64,000 bases of DNA. It comes from Siphonodentalium dalli. Taxonomy: Eukaryota; Mollusca; Scaphopoda; Gadilida; Siphonodentaliidae. The position numbers and the translations under genes are program-made. The notes below the pieces were generated by a model. That model had not been told where the DNA came from. It made no database searches and worked only from the letters and a program-made list of their open reading frames with translations. Positions 25,701 through 38,400 of the stretch are shown piece after piece (position 1 is the first letter of the stretch; each line of letters opens with the position of its first letter). The DNA is taken from NCBI GenBank assembly GCA_032622095.1, contig CP136068.1:164133465-164197464 (forward strand), read 5' to 3'.

Positions 25701-28700
25701 AAATTTGGACCATATGTAGAACTCAGGATTCCCTATTGAATCCATACATTATAATTTATGTCCGCGCTTTTTCTACAGAGTTGTCGCCCATGATTCGCAA
25801 AATTCGATTTATTTCATATCATGTAACCGCCTATAACATGCACGGTATCCATATTTGAGAGATTTTATGTAGTTACCCGTTATCAACTTGCTACGAAAAC
25901 AAGTTTTGAACAGGGACGGACTTATATTTTTGGGTTTTGGGTGGGGGCAAAATTTTCGCAATTTTTTTTTTCGATGATTTCAACTATTTTTACTGTCGTG
26001 TATCTATAGGGTGTACTAATGATCCTCCTGAAAGAATTTTGTAAATCGGTTGAGAAATGTCCAAGTTACAGACCATCGAAAATTGTATTCATACATCGAT
26101 TGAGGAGAAAGTGCTTGTGGACAAAACTCCTCCTAGACGACGCACGCGAACTGGATTTGGTTTATGTGAGCGTGTTATCCATAGAAAGAAGACGAAATGG
26201 TGCAATTTTGACGAAGATCCAAAAACATTGGTCCATATTAGGGAGGGGGCAAAAATTGTCATATTTTTTTGGTCTCCGATTTGAACCAAAATTGTTGTGA
26301 AGTATCTATAAGATATACCGAGTGACATTATGAGTGAATTTTGTGAATCGGTTGAAAAATGTAGAAATTGTGGCCCCTTCATTTTTTTCAAGTTTACAGA
26401 AGATGCACTATGAATTCAAATTCCTTCAACCAATCGTCAATTGTTTAGTGTCATTCGGTGGGGAATTTATAATACTTTTAAACGATTACCGACTTGCCTT
26501 ATTATGACGATGGAAGCTAGATATAATCGAAATGTATGTACTGAACAGCATTAATATAGGTCTATATAGTAGAATATCGCCACAATATCTTACTAGAACC
26601 CTACTAAATATTAAAGGGGCATCAAATGCGAACACAATGACGCAAAAATTAGCTCGATATCTCGAAGATTGGCCGAGATATGGCGACTTTTCTACACGCA
26701 TCACCTAATTCCGAGGCAAGGGTGGGGGTCACGCCAGAACGTTCCAACTGAACACAGAAATGTCAATAAACCATACTATCGACATACCAATCAATTCCGT
26801 GCGAATCCCTTATTATACTTCCATATTTTAATATGGAAGTATATTGTTATTCAATTTATTATTTTTCTCCTCTATTATTATTATTCTAAGCAATTTTTCA
26901 ACTCTTATATCTCCGGAAGTACAAGAGATAGGGAGCTGAAATTTCGTATGCATATAGACCTATACTATTTCTAACTAATAAGAGTATATAGGATGTTGTC
27001 CACGTTTGGTTTACAGAGTTATCTCCCTTTTTGTGAAAAAATGGGGTTGCTGTATCTCGAAAAGTATGAGCAGCAGAGACTCAAAATTTGGACCATATGT
27101 AGAACTCAGGATTCCCTATTGAATCCATACATTATAATTTATGTCCGCGCTTTTTCTACAGAGTTGTCGCCCATGATTCGCAAAATTCGATTTATTTCAT
27201 ATCATGTAACCGCCTATAACATGCACGGTATCCATATTTGAGAGATTTTATGTAGTTACCCGTTATCAACTTGCTACGAAAACAAGTTTTGAACAGGGAC
27301 GGACTTATATTTTTGGGTTTTGGGTGGGGGCAAAATTTTCGCAATTTTTTTTTTCGATGATTTCAACTATTTTTACTGTCGTGTATCTATAGGGTGTACT
27401 AATGATCCTCCTGAAAGAATTTTGTAAATCGGTTGAGAAATGTCCAAGTTACAGACCATCGAAAATTGTATTCATACATCGATTGAGGAGAAAGTGCTTG
27501 TGGACAAAACTCCTCCTAGACGACGCACGCGAACTGGATTTGGTTTATGTGAGCGTGTTATCCATAGAAAGAAGACGAAATGGTGCAATTTTGACGAAGA
27601 TCCAAAAACATTGGTCCATATTAGGGAGGGGGCAAAAATTGTCATATTTTTTTGGTCTCCGATTTGAACCAAAATTGTTGTGAAGTATCTATAAGATATA
27701 CCGAGTGACATTATGAGTGAATTTTGTGAATCGGTTGAAAAATGTAGAAATTGTGGCCCCTTCATTTTTTTCAAGTTTACAGAAGATGCACTATGAATTC
27801 AAATTCCTTCAACCAATCGTCAATTGTTTAGTGTCATTCGGTGGGGAATTTATAATACTTTTAAACGATTACCGACTTGCCTTATTATGACGATGGAAGC
27901 TAGATATAATCGAAATGTATGTACTGAACAGCATTAATATAGGTCTATATAGTAGAATATCGCCACAATATCTTACTAGAACCCTACTAAATATTAAAGG
28001 GGCATCAAATGCGAACACAATGACGCAAAAATTAGCTCGATATCTCGAAGATTGGCCGAGATATGGCGACTTTTCTACACGCATCACCTAATTCCGAGGC
28101 AAGGGTGGGGGTCACGCCAGAACGTTCCAACTGAACACAGAAATGTCAATAAACCATACTATCGACATACCAATCAATTCCGTGCGAATCCCTTATTATA
28201 CTTCCATATTTTAATATGGAAGTATATTGTTATTCAATTTATTATTTTTCTCCTCTATTATTATTATTCTAAGCAATTTTTCAACTCTTATATCTCCGGA
28301 AGTACAAGAGATAGGGAGCTGAAATTTCGTATGCATATAGACCTATACTATTTCTAACTAATAAGAGTATATAGGATGTTGTCCACGTTTGGTTTACAGA
28401 GTTATCTCCCTTTTTGTGAAAAAATGGGGTTGCTGTATCTCGAAAAGTATGAGCAGCAGAGACTCAAAATTTGGACCATATGTAGAACTCAGGATTCCCT
28501 ATTGAATCCATACATTATAATTTATGTCCGCGCTTTTTCTACAGAGTTGTCGCCCATGATTCGCAAAATTCGATTTATTTCATATCATGTAACCGCCTAT
28601 AACATGCACGGTATCCATATTTGAGAGATTTTATGTAGTTACCCGTTATCAACTTGCTACGAAAACAAGTTTTGAACAGGGACGGACTTATATTTTTGGG

Positions 28701-30233
28701 TTTTGGGTGGGGGCAAAATTTTCGCAATTTTTTTTTTCGATGATTTCAACTATTTTTACTGTCGTGTATCTATAGGGTGTACTAATGATCCTCCTGAAAG
28801 AATTTTGTAAATCGGTTGAGAAATGTCCAAGTTACAGACCATCGAAAATTGTATTCATACATCGATTGAGGAGAAAGTGCTTGTGGACAAAACTCCTCCT
28901 AGACGACGCACGCGAACTGGATTTGGTTTATGTGAGCGTGTTATCCATAGAAAGAAGACGAAATGGTGCAATTTTGACGAAGATCCAAAAACATTGGTCC
29001 ATATTAGGGAGGGGGCAAAAATTGTCATATTTTTTTGGTCTCCGATTTGAACCAAAATTGTTGTGAAGTATCTATAAGATATACCGAGTGACATTATGAG
29101 TGAATTTTGTGAATCGGTTGAAAAATGTAGAAATTGTGGCCCCTTCATTTTTTTCAAGTTTACAGAAGATGCACTATGAATTCAAATTCCTTCAACCAAT
29201 CGTCAATTGTTTAGTGTCATTCGGTGGGGAATTTATAATACTTTTAAACGATTACCGACTTGCCTTATTATGACGATGGAAGCTAGATATAATCGAAATG
29301 TATGTACTGAACAGCATTAATATAGGTCTATATAGTAGAATATCGCCACAATATCTTACTAGAACCCTACTAAATATTAAAGGGGCATCAAATGCGAACA
29401 CAATGACGCAAAAATTAGCTCGATATCTCGAAGATTGGCCGAGATATGGCGACTTTTCTACACGCATCACCTAATTCCGAGGCAAGGGTGGGGGTCACGC
29501 CAGAACGTTCCAACTGAACACAGAAATGTCAATAAACCATACTATCGACATACCAATCAATTCCGTGCGAATCCCTTATTATACTTCCATATTTTAATAT
29601 GGAAGTATATTGTTATTCAATTTATTATTTTTCTCCTCTATTATTATTATTCTAAGCAATTTTTCAACTCTTATATCTCCGGAAGTACAAGAGATAGGGA
29701 GCTGAAATTTCGTATGCATATAGACCTATACTATTTCTAACTAATAAGAGTATATAGGATGTTGTCCACGTTTGGTTTACAGAGTTATCTCCCTTTTTGT
29801 GAAAAAATGGGGTTGCTGTATCTCGAAAAGTATGAGCAGCAGAGACTCAAAATTTGGACCATATGTAGAACTCAGGATTCCCTATTGAATCCATACATTA
29901 TAATTTATGTCCGCGCTTTTTCTACAGAGTTGTCGCCCATGATTCGCAAAATTCGATTTATTTCATATCATGTAACCGCCTATAACATGCACGGTATCCA
30001 TATTTGAGAGATTTTATGTAGTTACCCGTTATCAACTTGCTACGAAAACAAGTTTTGAACAGGGACGGACTTATATTTTTGGGTTTTGGGTGGGGGCAAA
30101 ATTTTCGCAATTTTTTTTTTCGATGATTTCAACTATTTTTACTGTCGTGTATCTATAGGGTGTACTAATGATCCTCCTGAAAGAATTTTGTAAATCGGTT
30201 GAGAAATGTCCAAGTTACAGACCATCGAAAATT
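4687..30233 (+). repeat. Array A: 1383-bp satellite, 18 full units plus 653-bp partial
   Basis: Unit starts: 4687, 6070, 7453, 8836, 10219, 11602, 12985, 14368, 15751, 17134, 18517, 19900, 21283, 22666, 24049, 25432, 26815, 28198, and a partial one at 29581. Each unit runs in order: palindrome; (ATT)n; two 'tatctc..aagta..ga..ctgaaatt' phrases; a T-run near unit position 530; two ~303-bp sub-modules with 'gaattttgtraatcggttga'; and the GC-rich end motif. The units are almost identical. By eye I found only two private changes, GACGAAG to GATGAAG near 9616 and GGACCATATG to GGACTATATG near 21562. The frames of 72-101 codons repeating in each unit on both strands show no domain, start context or codon-level conservation and are not called as genes. 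Confidence 0.95.
5963..5987 (+). other. Conserved unit-end motif (representative copy)
   Basis: A G-rich motif reading TTCCGAGGCAAGGGTGGGGG then TCAC lies 107 bp before the next unit start. It recurs in every A/B unit and, as TTTCGAGGCATGGGTGGGGG, in every 1248-bp unit (first at 51950). As TTTCGAGGCAGGGGTGGGG it lies 137-138 bp before the heads in type-D units (763, 4340, 61529). It is among the best conserved sequences across the three otherwise diverged unit families. Confidence 0.7.
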
Positions 30234-30239
30234 AAATAA

Positions 30240-30390
30240 TTTGGCTAATGAAGGAGCATGGGAGAGAATGAAGCATAACCGGGGAGGCGACGAAACCATG
30301 CTGGGTAATGATACCAGGTCGGGGTGGTGAAACCAGGCCCAGGGTGGTGAGACCAGGCTGACCGGTGGCGGATGTAAACGGCAGATTTAG
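30240..30390 (+). repeat. GC-richer short-repeat stretch at tail start
   Basis: Imperfect short repeats of the type GGTGGTGAAACCAGGC / GGTGGTGAGACCAGGC and GGTAATGATACCAGGT are seen. Each pairs partly with its neighbour (GGT...ACC), giving small hairpin potential. The stretch is clearly richer in G and C than its surroundings. The same block occurs in tail B at 48364-48514. Confidence 0.6.
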
Positions 30391-30394
30391 CAAC

Positions 30395-30424
30395 AAAAAA
30401 AAAACAAAAAAAAAAAAAAAAAAA
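30395..30424. repeat. Poly-A tract with one C
   Basis: Thirty bases are all A except for C at 30405. The counterpart in tail B (48516-48546) is 31 uninterrupted A. The homologous place in the 900-2952 element is poly-T. Confidence 0.9.
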
Positions 30425-30551
30425 CAAGTCCAGCGGTATAATATTTTTGTTGCATATTCCGAATGGGGAGAGTGGTGCGGACTGAATTTTTTCGCTGGCA
30501 TGTTTTTAATTCCCAATCGTTACCGATCTACGGCATGTACAAGAAAATTAC

Positions 30552-31640
30552 CTATTTTTGGCGCCAAATCCAAACGGGCTAATTGGTGAGCAAGGTTAAT
30601 GCAGGAGCAGGTAGTGCGGTATCGCGTAGGTAGGCTCCCAAAGTTTGATAGCTCTGCTATAATAGCAAACTGTCAAACAGCGAGTGAGCTTCCGGTCGGT
30701 TCAGACTTTTTGCAAATTCCAACGAAAATCAAAGGGGGAAAAATTGTCTAAAAATCAAACATCGAGATAAACAAAATTTGAATAGTGGATATGATAGATA
30801 GTACCCAAACGCAACTTATCGATGTCTGCTTAATTTGCGCTAAGGTACAAGGTTTACTCGTGGCGAGGCTTTATACTGTTAACAAGTATATTTAAGTGCT
30901 GTATCACTAAGCTATTTTTCTCGCCAAATCCGACCGAGTTAATGAAGGAGCGATGTAATGCAGGAGCGGGTACGTTGATATATTTTTGGTAACATCCCAA
31001 CGTTTGACCGCTCTACTTACAAAGCAAACCGACCAACGGAAAGCTCGTGTTCAGGTGGGTACATATTGGCAAATTCCAACAAAAACCGAAAGTTCAAAAA
31101 TTCTTGAAAAAAATAAAATATGGAGATAAAATTTTGCTGACGATTGGATGTGATAGGGGATATCAACGCCCAAGACTGGTGCGATTGTTTAAGTTTCAGA
31201 ACAAAGGATCCACTCGTGGCGACGATATATAGCGTAATGCGTACTACATGCATAGGAATACGCCTACATCGATATATGGCAAAAGTCGAAATTCAAGCAG
31301 ACTAATGAAGGAGTGAGTGAAATGAGTGAGCATGTGTCTCAGTATACCATATATACATCCTGGAAGTTTGACTGTGGTATAAAAGCAATCCGTCTAACAG
31401 AGAACGCGCATCGGTTGATCGAGGCTTTTGGCAACTTCAAGTAAATCTTGCAAAGAAATAAATGAAGAAATCGAGATAACGCAAATTGGATGTGGTCGGT
31501 ACTATCCACGTGCAAATTCGATGATTTTTTTAACTTTTCAAATGAATACGCAATTAGTTAATCAGGATTAAGTGACCGATAGATATTACATGTATTCACT
31601 TATCATGCAGAAAAATACTCCCGGATGACTGTATACACAT
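30552..31640 (+). repeat. Degenerate ~360-bp tandem repeats, three copies
   Basis: Copies start near 30552 (CTATTTTTGGCGCCAAATCC), 30912 (CTATTTTTCTCGCCAAATCC) and about 31271 (GATATATGGCAAAAGTC). Each continues with '..taatg.aggag..', 'gtttga..gctct.ctataa.agcaa', 'ggttcag..ttttggcaaattcca' and 'atcgagataa'. The copies are old and diverged. They are related to the ~350-bp repeats at 1700-2560. Confidence 0.75.
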
Positions 31641-32034
31641 AGGAAAATTAATGTGAAGAGTTAACAATATGACTATCTCTTTAAATAACAAGTTTGAAAT
31701 AGTTTGTGGGTACAAAATAATAAATATGAATTGAAGATCCATGTCCAGTAAGACTTCTATCAGCTAATGTTGAATTTTTTCGAATATTTTATTATGAAAT
31801 GAGATGTTTAATTGGGACAAGTTATTGATTTATTTTTAGAACATACCTGGTCGCTGGTAACAGTAACCACTATTGTTCGTTAGCTAAACAACCACACATT
31901 ATTAGACCAGAAGATATTCGAAATGAAATCAATATTAATTAATAGACTCATTTCCGGACAGAATTCTTGACTCATATTTAATATTTTATACCCTGATAAC
32001 TATATAATACATTAAGTATAGGCTTATAGATATG

Positions 32035-32425
32035 TGTAGATCAGGGTTAGGCTTAATGTTAACGTTATGGTCAGGATATGGTTTATAAATTGGGTTAGAA
32101 TTGTGGATATTGTTAATGTTAAAATTGTGACGGTGTCAGTTATGCAAAGGATTTGGTTGTGGGTACGCTTGCATGTATGACTAGGCTCATCGAAAGAGTT
32201 TTGGTAATGGTCCAAGGTACGGCTATGAGTATGGTTTGCAGGAGGGCAATGTATTTGGTAAGGATATTTTATTGGGTTAGAGTTAAGTGCTGTGGATAGG
32301 GCTGTGGAAATGGTTATGATTATGGATTGGCTGCCAATATTAGGGTTATGGAGTGGTTTATGTGTAAGGATTGGATAGTGGTGGGTAGATGATTAAATTA
32401 TGGATGGTGGTCGGGGATGGGGAAT
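32035..32425 (+). repeat. G/T-rich degenerate GGTTA-type stretch
   Basis: The + strand is strongly biased to G and T, with many irregular copies of GGTTAT, GGGTTAG and GGATAT, just before the 3' terminus. Equivalent stretches precede the 3' ends of tails B (about 50157-50547) and C (about 59920-60085). It is not a regular telomere repeat. Confidence 0.7.
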
Positions 32426-32427
32426 TT

Positions 32428-32473
32428 ATATGGAAGTATCAAAATTCTGCAGGCCAGAATTTTAACCCTCTAG
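32428..32473 (+). other. Helentron 3' terminus of element A
   Basis: ATATGGAAGTAT (32428-32439) is the inverse of the 5' start. AAAATTCTG (32441-32449) and CAGAATTTT (32455-32463) form a perfect 9-bp stem around the loop CAGGC. AACCCT then leads to CTAG (32470-32473). The next base is T. Confidence 0.8.
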
Positions 32474-32487
32474 TTATTATTATTATT
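32474..32487. repeat. (TTA)n spacer between elements A and B
   Basis: Fourteen bases, TTATTATTATTATT, lie exactly between the CTAG end of A and the ATACTTCC start of B. It is the insertion-site sequence for one or both elements. Confidence 0.8.
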
Positions 32488-35400
32488 ATACTTCCATATT
32501 TTAATATGGAAGTATATTGTTATTCAATTTATTATTTTTCTCCTCTATTATTATTATTCTAAGCAATTTTTCAACTCTTATATCTCCGGAAGTACAAGAG
32601 ATAGGGAGCTGAAATTTCGTATGCATATAGACCTATACTATTTCTAACTAATAAGAGTATATAGGATGTTGTCCACGATTGGTTTACAGAGTTATCTCCC
32701 TTTTTGTGAAAAAATGGGGTTGCTGTATCTCGAAAAGTATGAGCAGCAGAGACTAAAAATTTGGACCATATGTAGAACTCAGGATTCCCTATTGAATCCA
32801 TACATTATAATTTATGTCCGCGCTTTTTCTACAGAGTTGTCGCCCATGATACGCAAAATTCGATTTATTTCATATCATGTAACCGCCTATAACATGCACG
32901 GTATCCATATTTGAGAGATTTTATGTAGTTACCCGTTATCAACTTGCTACGAAAACAAGTTTTGAACAGGGACGGCCTTATATTTTTGGGTTTTGGGTGG
33001 GGGCAAAATTTTCGCAATTTTTTTTTTCGATGATTTCAACTATTTTTACTGTCGTGTATCTATAGGGTGTACTAATGATCCTCCTGAAAGAATTTTGTAA
33101 ATCGGTTGAGAAATGTCCAAGTTACAGACCATCGAAAATTGTATTCATACATCGATTGAGGAGAAAGTGCTTGTGGACAAAACTCCTCCTAGACGACGCA
33201 CGCGAACTGGATTTGGTCTATGTGAGCGTGTTATCCATAGAAAGAAGACGAAATGGTGCAATTTTGACGAAGATCCAAAAACATTGGTCCATATTAGGGA
33301 GGGGGCAAAAATTGTCATATTTTTTTGGTCTCCGATTTGAACCAAAATTGTTGTGAAGTATCTATAAGATGTACCGAGTGAAATTATGAGTGAATTTTGT
33401 GAATCGGTTGAAAAATGTAGAAATTGTGGCCCCTTCATTTTTTTCAAGTTTACAGAAGATGCACTATGAATTCAAATTCCTTCAACCAATCGTCAATTGT
33501 TTAGTGTCATTCGGTGGGGAATTTATAATACTTTTAAACGATTACCGACTTGCCTTATTATGTCGATGGAAGCCAGATATAATCGAAATGTATGTACTGA
33601 ACAGCATTAATATAGGTCTATATAGAAGAATATCGCCACAATATCTTACTAGAACCCTACTAAATATTAAAGGGGCATCAAATGCGAACACAATGACGCA
33701 AAAATTAGCTCGATATCTCGAAGATTGGCCGAGATATGGCGACTTTTCTACACGCATCACCTAATTCCGAGGCAAGGGTGGGGGTCACACCAGAACGTTC
33801 CAACTGAACACAGAAATGTCAATAAACCATACTATCGACATACCAATCAATTCCGTGCGAATCCCTTATTATACTTCCATATTTTAATATGGAAGTATAT
33901 TGTTATTCAATTTATTATTTTTCTCCTCTATTATTATTATTCTAAGCAATTTTTCAACTCTTATATCTCCGGAAGTACAAGAGATAGGGAGCTGAAATTT
34001 CGTATGCATATAGACCTATACTATTTCTAACTAATAAGAGTATATAGGATGTTGTCCACGATTGGTTTACAGAGTTATCTCCCTTTTTGTGAAAAAATGG
34101 GGTTGCTGTATCTCGAAAAGTATGAGCAGCAGAGACTAAAAATTTGGACCATATGTAGAACTCAGGATTCCCTATTGAATCCATACATTATAATTTATGT
34201 CCGCGCTTTTTCTACAGAGTTGTCGCCCATGATACGCAAAATTCGATTTATTTCATATCATGTAACCGCCTATAACATGCACGGTATCCATATTTGAGAG
34301 ATTTTATGTAGTTACCCGTTATCAACTTGCTACGAAAACAAGTTTTGAACAGGGACGGCCTTATATTTTTGGGTTTTGGGTGGGGGCAAAATTTTCGCAA
34401 TTTTTTTTTTCGATGATTTCAACTATTTTTACTGTCGTGTATCTATAGGGTGTACTAATGATCCTCCTGAAAGAATTTTGTAAATCGGTTGAGAAATGTC
34501 CAAGTTACAGACCATCGAAAATTGTATTCATACATCGATTGAGGAGAAAGTGCTTGTGGACAAAACTCCTCCTAGACGACGCACGCGAACTGGATTTGGT
34601 CTATGTGAGCGTGTTATCCATAGAAAGAAGACGAAATGGTGCAATTTTGACGAAGATCCAAAAACATTGGTCCATATTAGGGAGGGGGCAAAAATTGTCA
34701 TATTTTTTTGGTCTCCGATTTGAACCAAAATTGTTGTGAAGTATCTATAAGATGTACCGAGTGAAATTATGAGTGAATTTTGTGAATCGGTTGAAAAATG
34801 TAGAAATTGTGGCCCCTTCATTTTTTTCAAGTTTACAGAAGATGCACTATGAATTCAAATTCCTTCAACCAATCGTCAATTGTTTAGTGTCATTCGGTGG
34901 GGAATTTATAATACTTTTAAACGATTACCGACTTGCCTTATTATGTCGATGGAAGCCAGATATAATCGAAATGTATGTACTGAACAGCATTAATATAGGT
35001 CTATATAGAAGAATATCGCCACAATATCTTACTAGAACCCTACTAAATATTAAAGGGGCATCAAATGCGAACACAATGACGCAAAAATTAGCTCGATATC
35101 TCGAAGATTGGCCGAGATATGGCGACTTTTCTACACGCATCACCTAATTCCGAGGCAAGGGTGGGGGTCACACCAGAACGTTCCAACTGAACACAGAAAT
35201 GTCAATAAACCATACTATCGACATACCAATCAATTCCGTGCGAATCCCTTATTATACTTCCATATTTTAATATGGAAGTATATTGTTATTCAATTTATTA
35301 TTTTTCTCCTCTATTATTATTATTCTAAGCAATTTTTCAACTCTTATATCTCCGGAAGTACAAGAGATAGGGAGCTGAAATTTCGTATGCATATAGACCT

Positions 35401-38400
35401 ATACTATTTCTAACTAATAAGAGTATATAGGATGTTGTCCACGATTGGTTTACAGAGTTATCTCCCTTTTTGTGAAAAAATGGGGTTGCTGTATCTCGAA
35501 AAGTATGAGCAGCAGAGACTAAAAATTTGGACCATATGTAGAACTCAGGATTCCCTATTGAATCCATACATTATAATTTATGTCCGCGCTTTTTCTACAG
35601 AGTTGTCGCCCATGATACGCAAAATTCGATTTATTTCATATCATGTAACCGCCTATAACATGCACGGTATCCATATTTGAGAGATTTTATGTAGTTACCC
35701 GTTATCAACTTGCTACGAAAACAAGTTTTGAACAGGGACGGCCTTATATTTTTGGGTTTTGGGTGGGGGCAAAATTTTCGCAATTTTTTTTTTCGATGAT
35801 TTCAACTATTTTTACTGTCGTGTATCTATAGGGTGTACTAATGATCCTCCTGAAAGAATTTTGTAAATCGGTTGAGAAATGTCCAAGTTACAGACCATCG
35901 AAAATTGTATTCATACATCGATTGAGGAGAAAGTGCTTGTGGACAAAACTCCTCCTAGACGACGCACGCGAACTGGATTTGGTCTATGTGAGCGTGTTAT
36001 CCATAGAAAGAAGACGAAATGGTGCAATTTTGACGAAGATCCAAAAACATTGGTCCATATTAGGGAGGGGGCAAAAATTGTCATATTTTTTTGGTCTCCG
36101 ATTTGAACCAAAATTGTTGTGAAGTATCTATAAGATGTACCGAGTGAAATTATGAGTGAATTTTGTGAATCGGTTGAAAAATGTAGAAATTGTGGCCCCT
36201 TCATTTTTTTCAAGTTTACAGAAGATGCACTATGAATTCAAATTCCTTCAACCAATCGTCAATTGTTTAGTGTCATTCGGTGGGGAATTTATAATACTTT
36301 TAAACGATTACCGACTTGCCTTATTATGTCGATGGAAGCCAGATATAATCGAAATGTATGTACTGAACAGCATTAATATAGGTCTATATAGAAGAATATC
36401 GCCACAATATCTTACTAGAACCCTACTAAATATTAAAGGGGCATCAAATGCGAACACAATGACGCAAAAATTAGCTCGATATCTCGAAGATTGGCCGAGA
36501 TATGGCGACTTTTCTACACGCATCACCTAATTCCGAGGCAAGGGTGGGGGTCACACCAGAACGTTCCAACTGAACACAGAAATGTCAATAAACCATACTA
36601 TCGACATACCAATCAATTCCGTGCGAATCCCTTATTATACTTCCATATTTTAATATGGAAGTATATTGTTATTCAATTTATTATTTTTCTCCTCTATTAT
36701 TATTATTCTAAGCAATTTTTCAACTCTTATATCTCCGGAAGTACAAGAGATAGGGAGCTGAAATTTCGTATGCATATAGACCTATACTATTTCTAACTAA
36801 TAAGAGTATATAGGATGTTGTCCACGATTGGTTTACAGAGTTATCTCCCTTTTTGTGAAAAAATGGGGTTGCTGTATCTCGAAAAGTATGAGCAGCAGAG
36901 ACTAAAAATTTGGACCATATGTAGAACTCAGGATTCCCTATTGAATCCATACATTATAATTTATGTCCGCGCTTTTTCTACAGAGTTGTCGCCCATGATA
37001 CGCAAAATTCGATTTATTTCATATCATGTAACCGCCTATAACATGCACGGTATCCATATTTGAGAGATTTTATGTAGTTACCCGTTATCAACTTGCTACG
37101 AAAACAAGTTTTGAACAGGGACGGCCTTATATTTTTGGGTTTTGGGTGGGGGCAAAATTTTCGCAATTTTTTTTTCTCGATGATTTCAACTATTTTTACT
37201 GTCGTGTATCTATAGGGTGTACTAATGATCCTCCTGAAAGAATTTTGTAAATCGGTTGAGAAATGTCCAAGTTACAGACCATCGAAAATTGTATTCATAC
37301 ATCGATTGAGGAGAAAGTGCTTGTGGACAAAACTCCTCCTAGACGACGCACGCGAACTGGATTTGGTCTATGTGAGCGTGTTATCCATAGAAAGAAGACG
37401 AAATGGTGCAATTTTGACGAAGATCCAAAAACATTGGTCCATATTAGGGAGGGGGCAAAAATTGTCATATTTTTTTGGTCTCCGATTTGAACCAAAATTG
37501 TTGTGAAGTATCTATAAGATGTACCGAGTGAAATTATGAGTGAATTTTGTGAATCGGTTGAAAAATGTAGAAATTGTGGCCCCTTCATTTTTTTCAAGTT
37601 TACAGAAGATGCACTATGAATTCAAATTCCTTCAACCAATCGTCAATTGTTTAGTGTCATTCGGTGGGGAATTTATAATACTTTTAAACGATTACCGACT
37701 TGCCTTATTATGTCGATGGAAGCCAGATATAATCGAAATGTATGTACTGAACAGCATTAATATAGGTCTATATAGAAGAATATCGCCACAATATCTTACT
37801 AGAACCCTACTAAATATTAAAGGGGCATCAAATGCGAACACAATGACGCAAAAATTAGCTCGATATCTCGAAGATTGGCCGAGATATGGCGACTTTTCTA
37901 CACGCATCACCTAATTCCGAGGCAAGGGTGGGGGTCACACCAGAACGTTCCAACTGAACACAGAAATGTCAATAAACCATACTATCGACATACCAATCAA
38001 TTCCGTGCGAATCCCTTATTATACTTCCATATTTTAATATGGAAGTATATTGTTATTCAATTTATTATTTTTCTCCTCTATTATTATTATTCTAAGCAAT
38101 TTTTCAACTCTTATATCTCCGGAAGTACAAGAGATAGGGAGCTGAAATTTCGTATGCATATAGACCTATACTATTTCTAACTAATAAGAGTATATAGGAT
38201 GTTGTCCACGATTGGTTTACAGAGTTATCTCCCTTTTTGTGAAAAAATGGGGTTGCTGTATCTCGAAAAGTATGAGCAGCAGAGACTAAAAATTTGGACC
38301 ATATGTAGAACTCAGGATTCCCTATTGAATCCATACATTATAATTTATGTCCGCGCTTTTTCTACAGAGTTGTCGCCCATGATACGCAAAATTCGATTTA

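Larger units (their letters stand above)
4687..32473 (+). mobile_element. Element A: Helentron-like element carrying an 18.5-copy satellite array
   Basis: The 5' end is ATACTTCCATAT at 4687 after ...CATTATT. The 3' end is CTAG at 32470-32473, followed by TTATTATT. The subterminal ATATGGAAGTAT at 32428-32439 is the inverse of the 5' start, and a perfect 9-bp hairpin at 32441-32463 precedes CTAG. Between the ends lie 18 full units of 1383 bp, a 653-bp partial unit and a 2240-bp unique tail. No transposase, Rep or helicase frame is present. Element B is a full second copy with the same partial-unit breakpoint and the same tail, which shows that array and tail form one inherited entity. Confidence 0.7.
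30234..32473 (+). repeat. Type-1 tail of element A
   Basis: This is a non-tandem 3' segment of 2240 bp, sharply joined to the array after CCATCGAAAATT. It holds, in order, a GC-richer 150-bp stretch, a poly-A tract, three degenerate ~360-bp repeats, an AT-rich stretch of about 400 bp with nothing recognisable (about 31640-32030), a G/T-rich stretch and the 3' terminus. The copy in element B differs by roughly 18 substitutions that I could count by eye. Short frames inside (30232-30516, 31017-31253, 32024-32215, all minus) have no known domain and are regarded as chance. Confidence 0.85.

Noticed and set aside
4687-30233. Centromeric satellite or CRISPR-like array
   Set aside because: The unit is kilobase-long with mobile-element termini and a unique tail. 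There are no spacers and nothing links it to a centromere.
30395-30424. Poly-A tract as the 3' end of a LINE or processed copy
   Set aside because: It is internal to the tail, occurs in the same place in B, and is replaced by poly-T in a related tail. There is no reverse transcriptase and no target duplication.
32035-32425. Interstitial telomere repeat
   Set aside because: GGTTAG/GGTTAT phrases are irregular with no sustained hexamer period.
33390-33764. 124-codon frame present in each unit of array B
   Set aside because: It starts with GTG and is closed by a TGA in every unit of array A. In the 1248-bp unit it is interrupted early. It looks like a chance opening.
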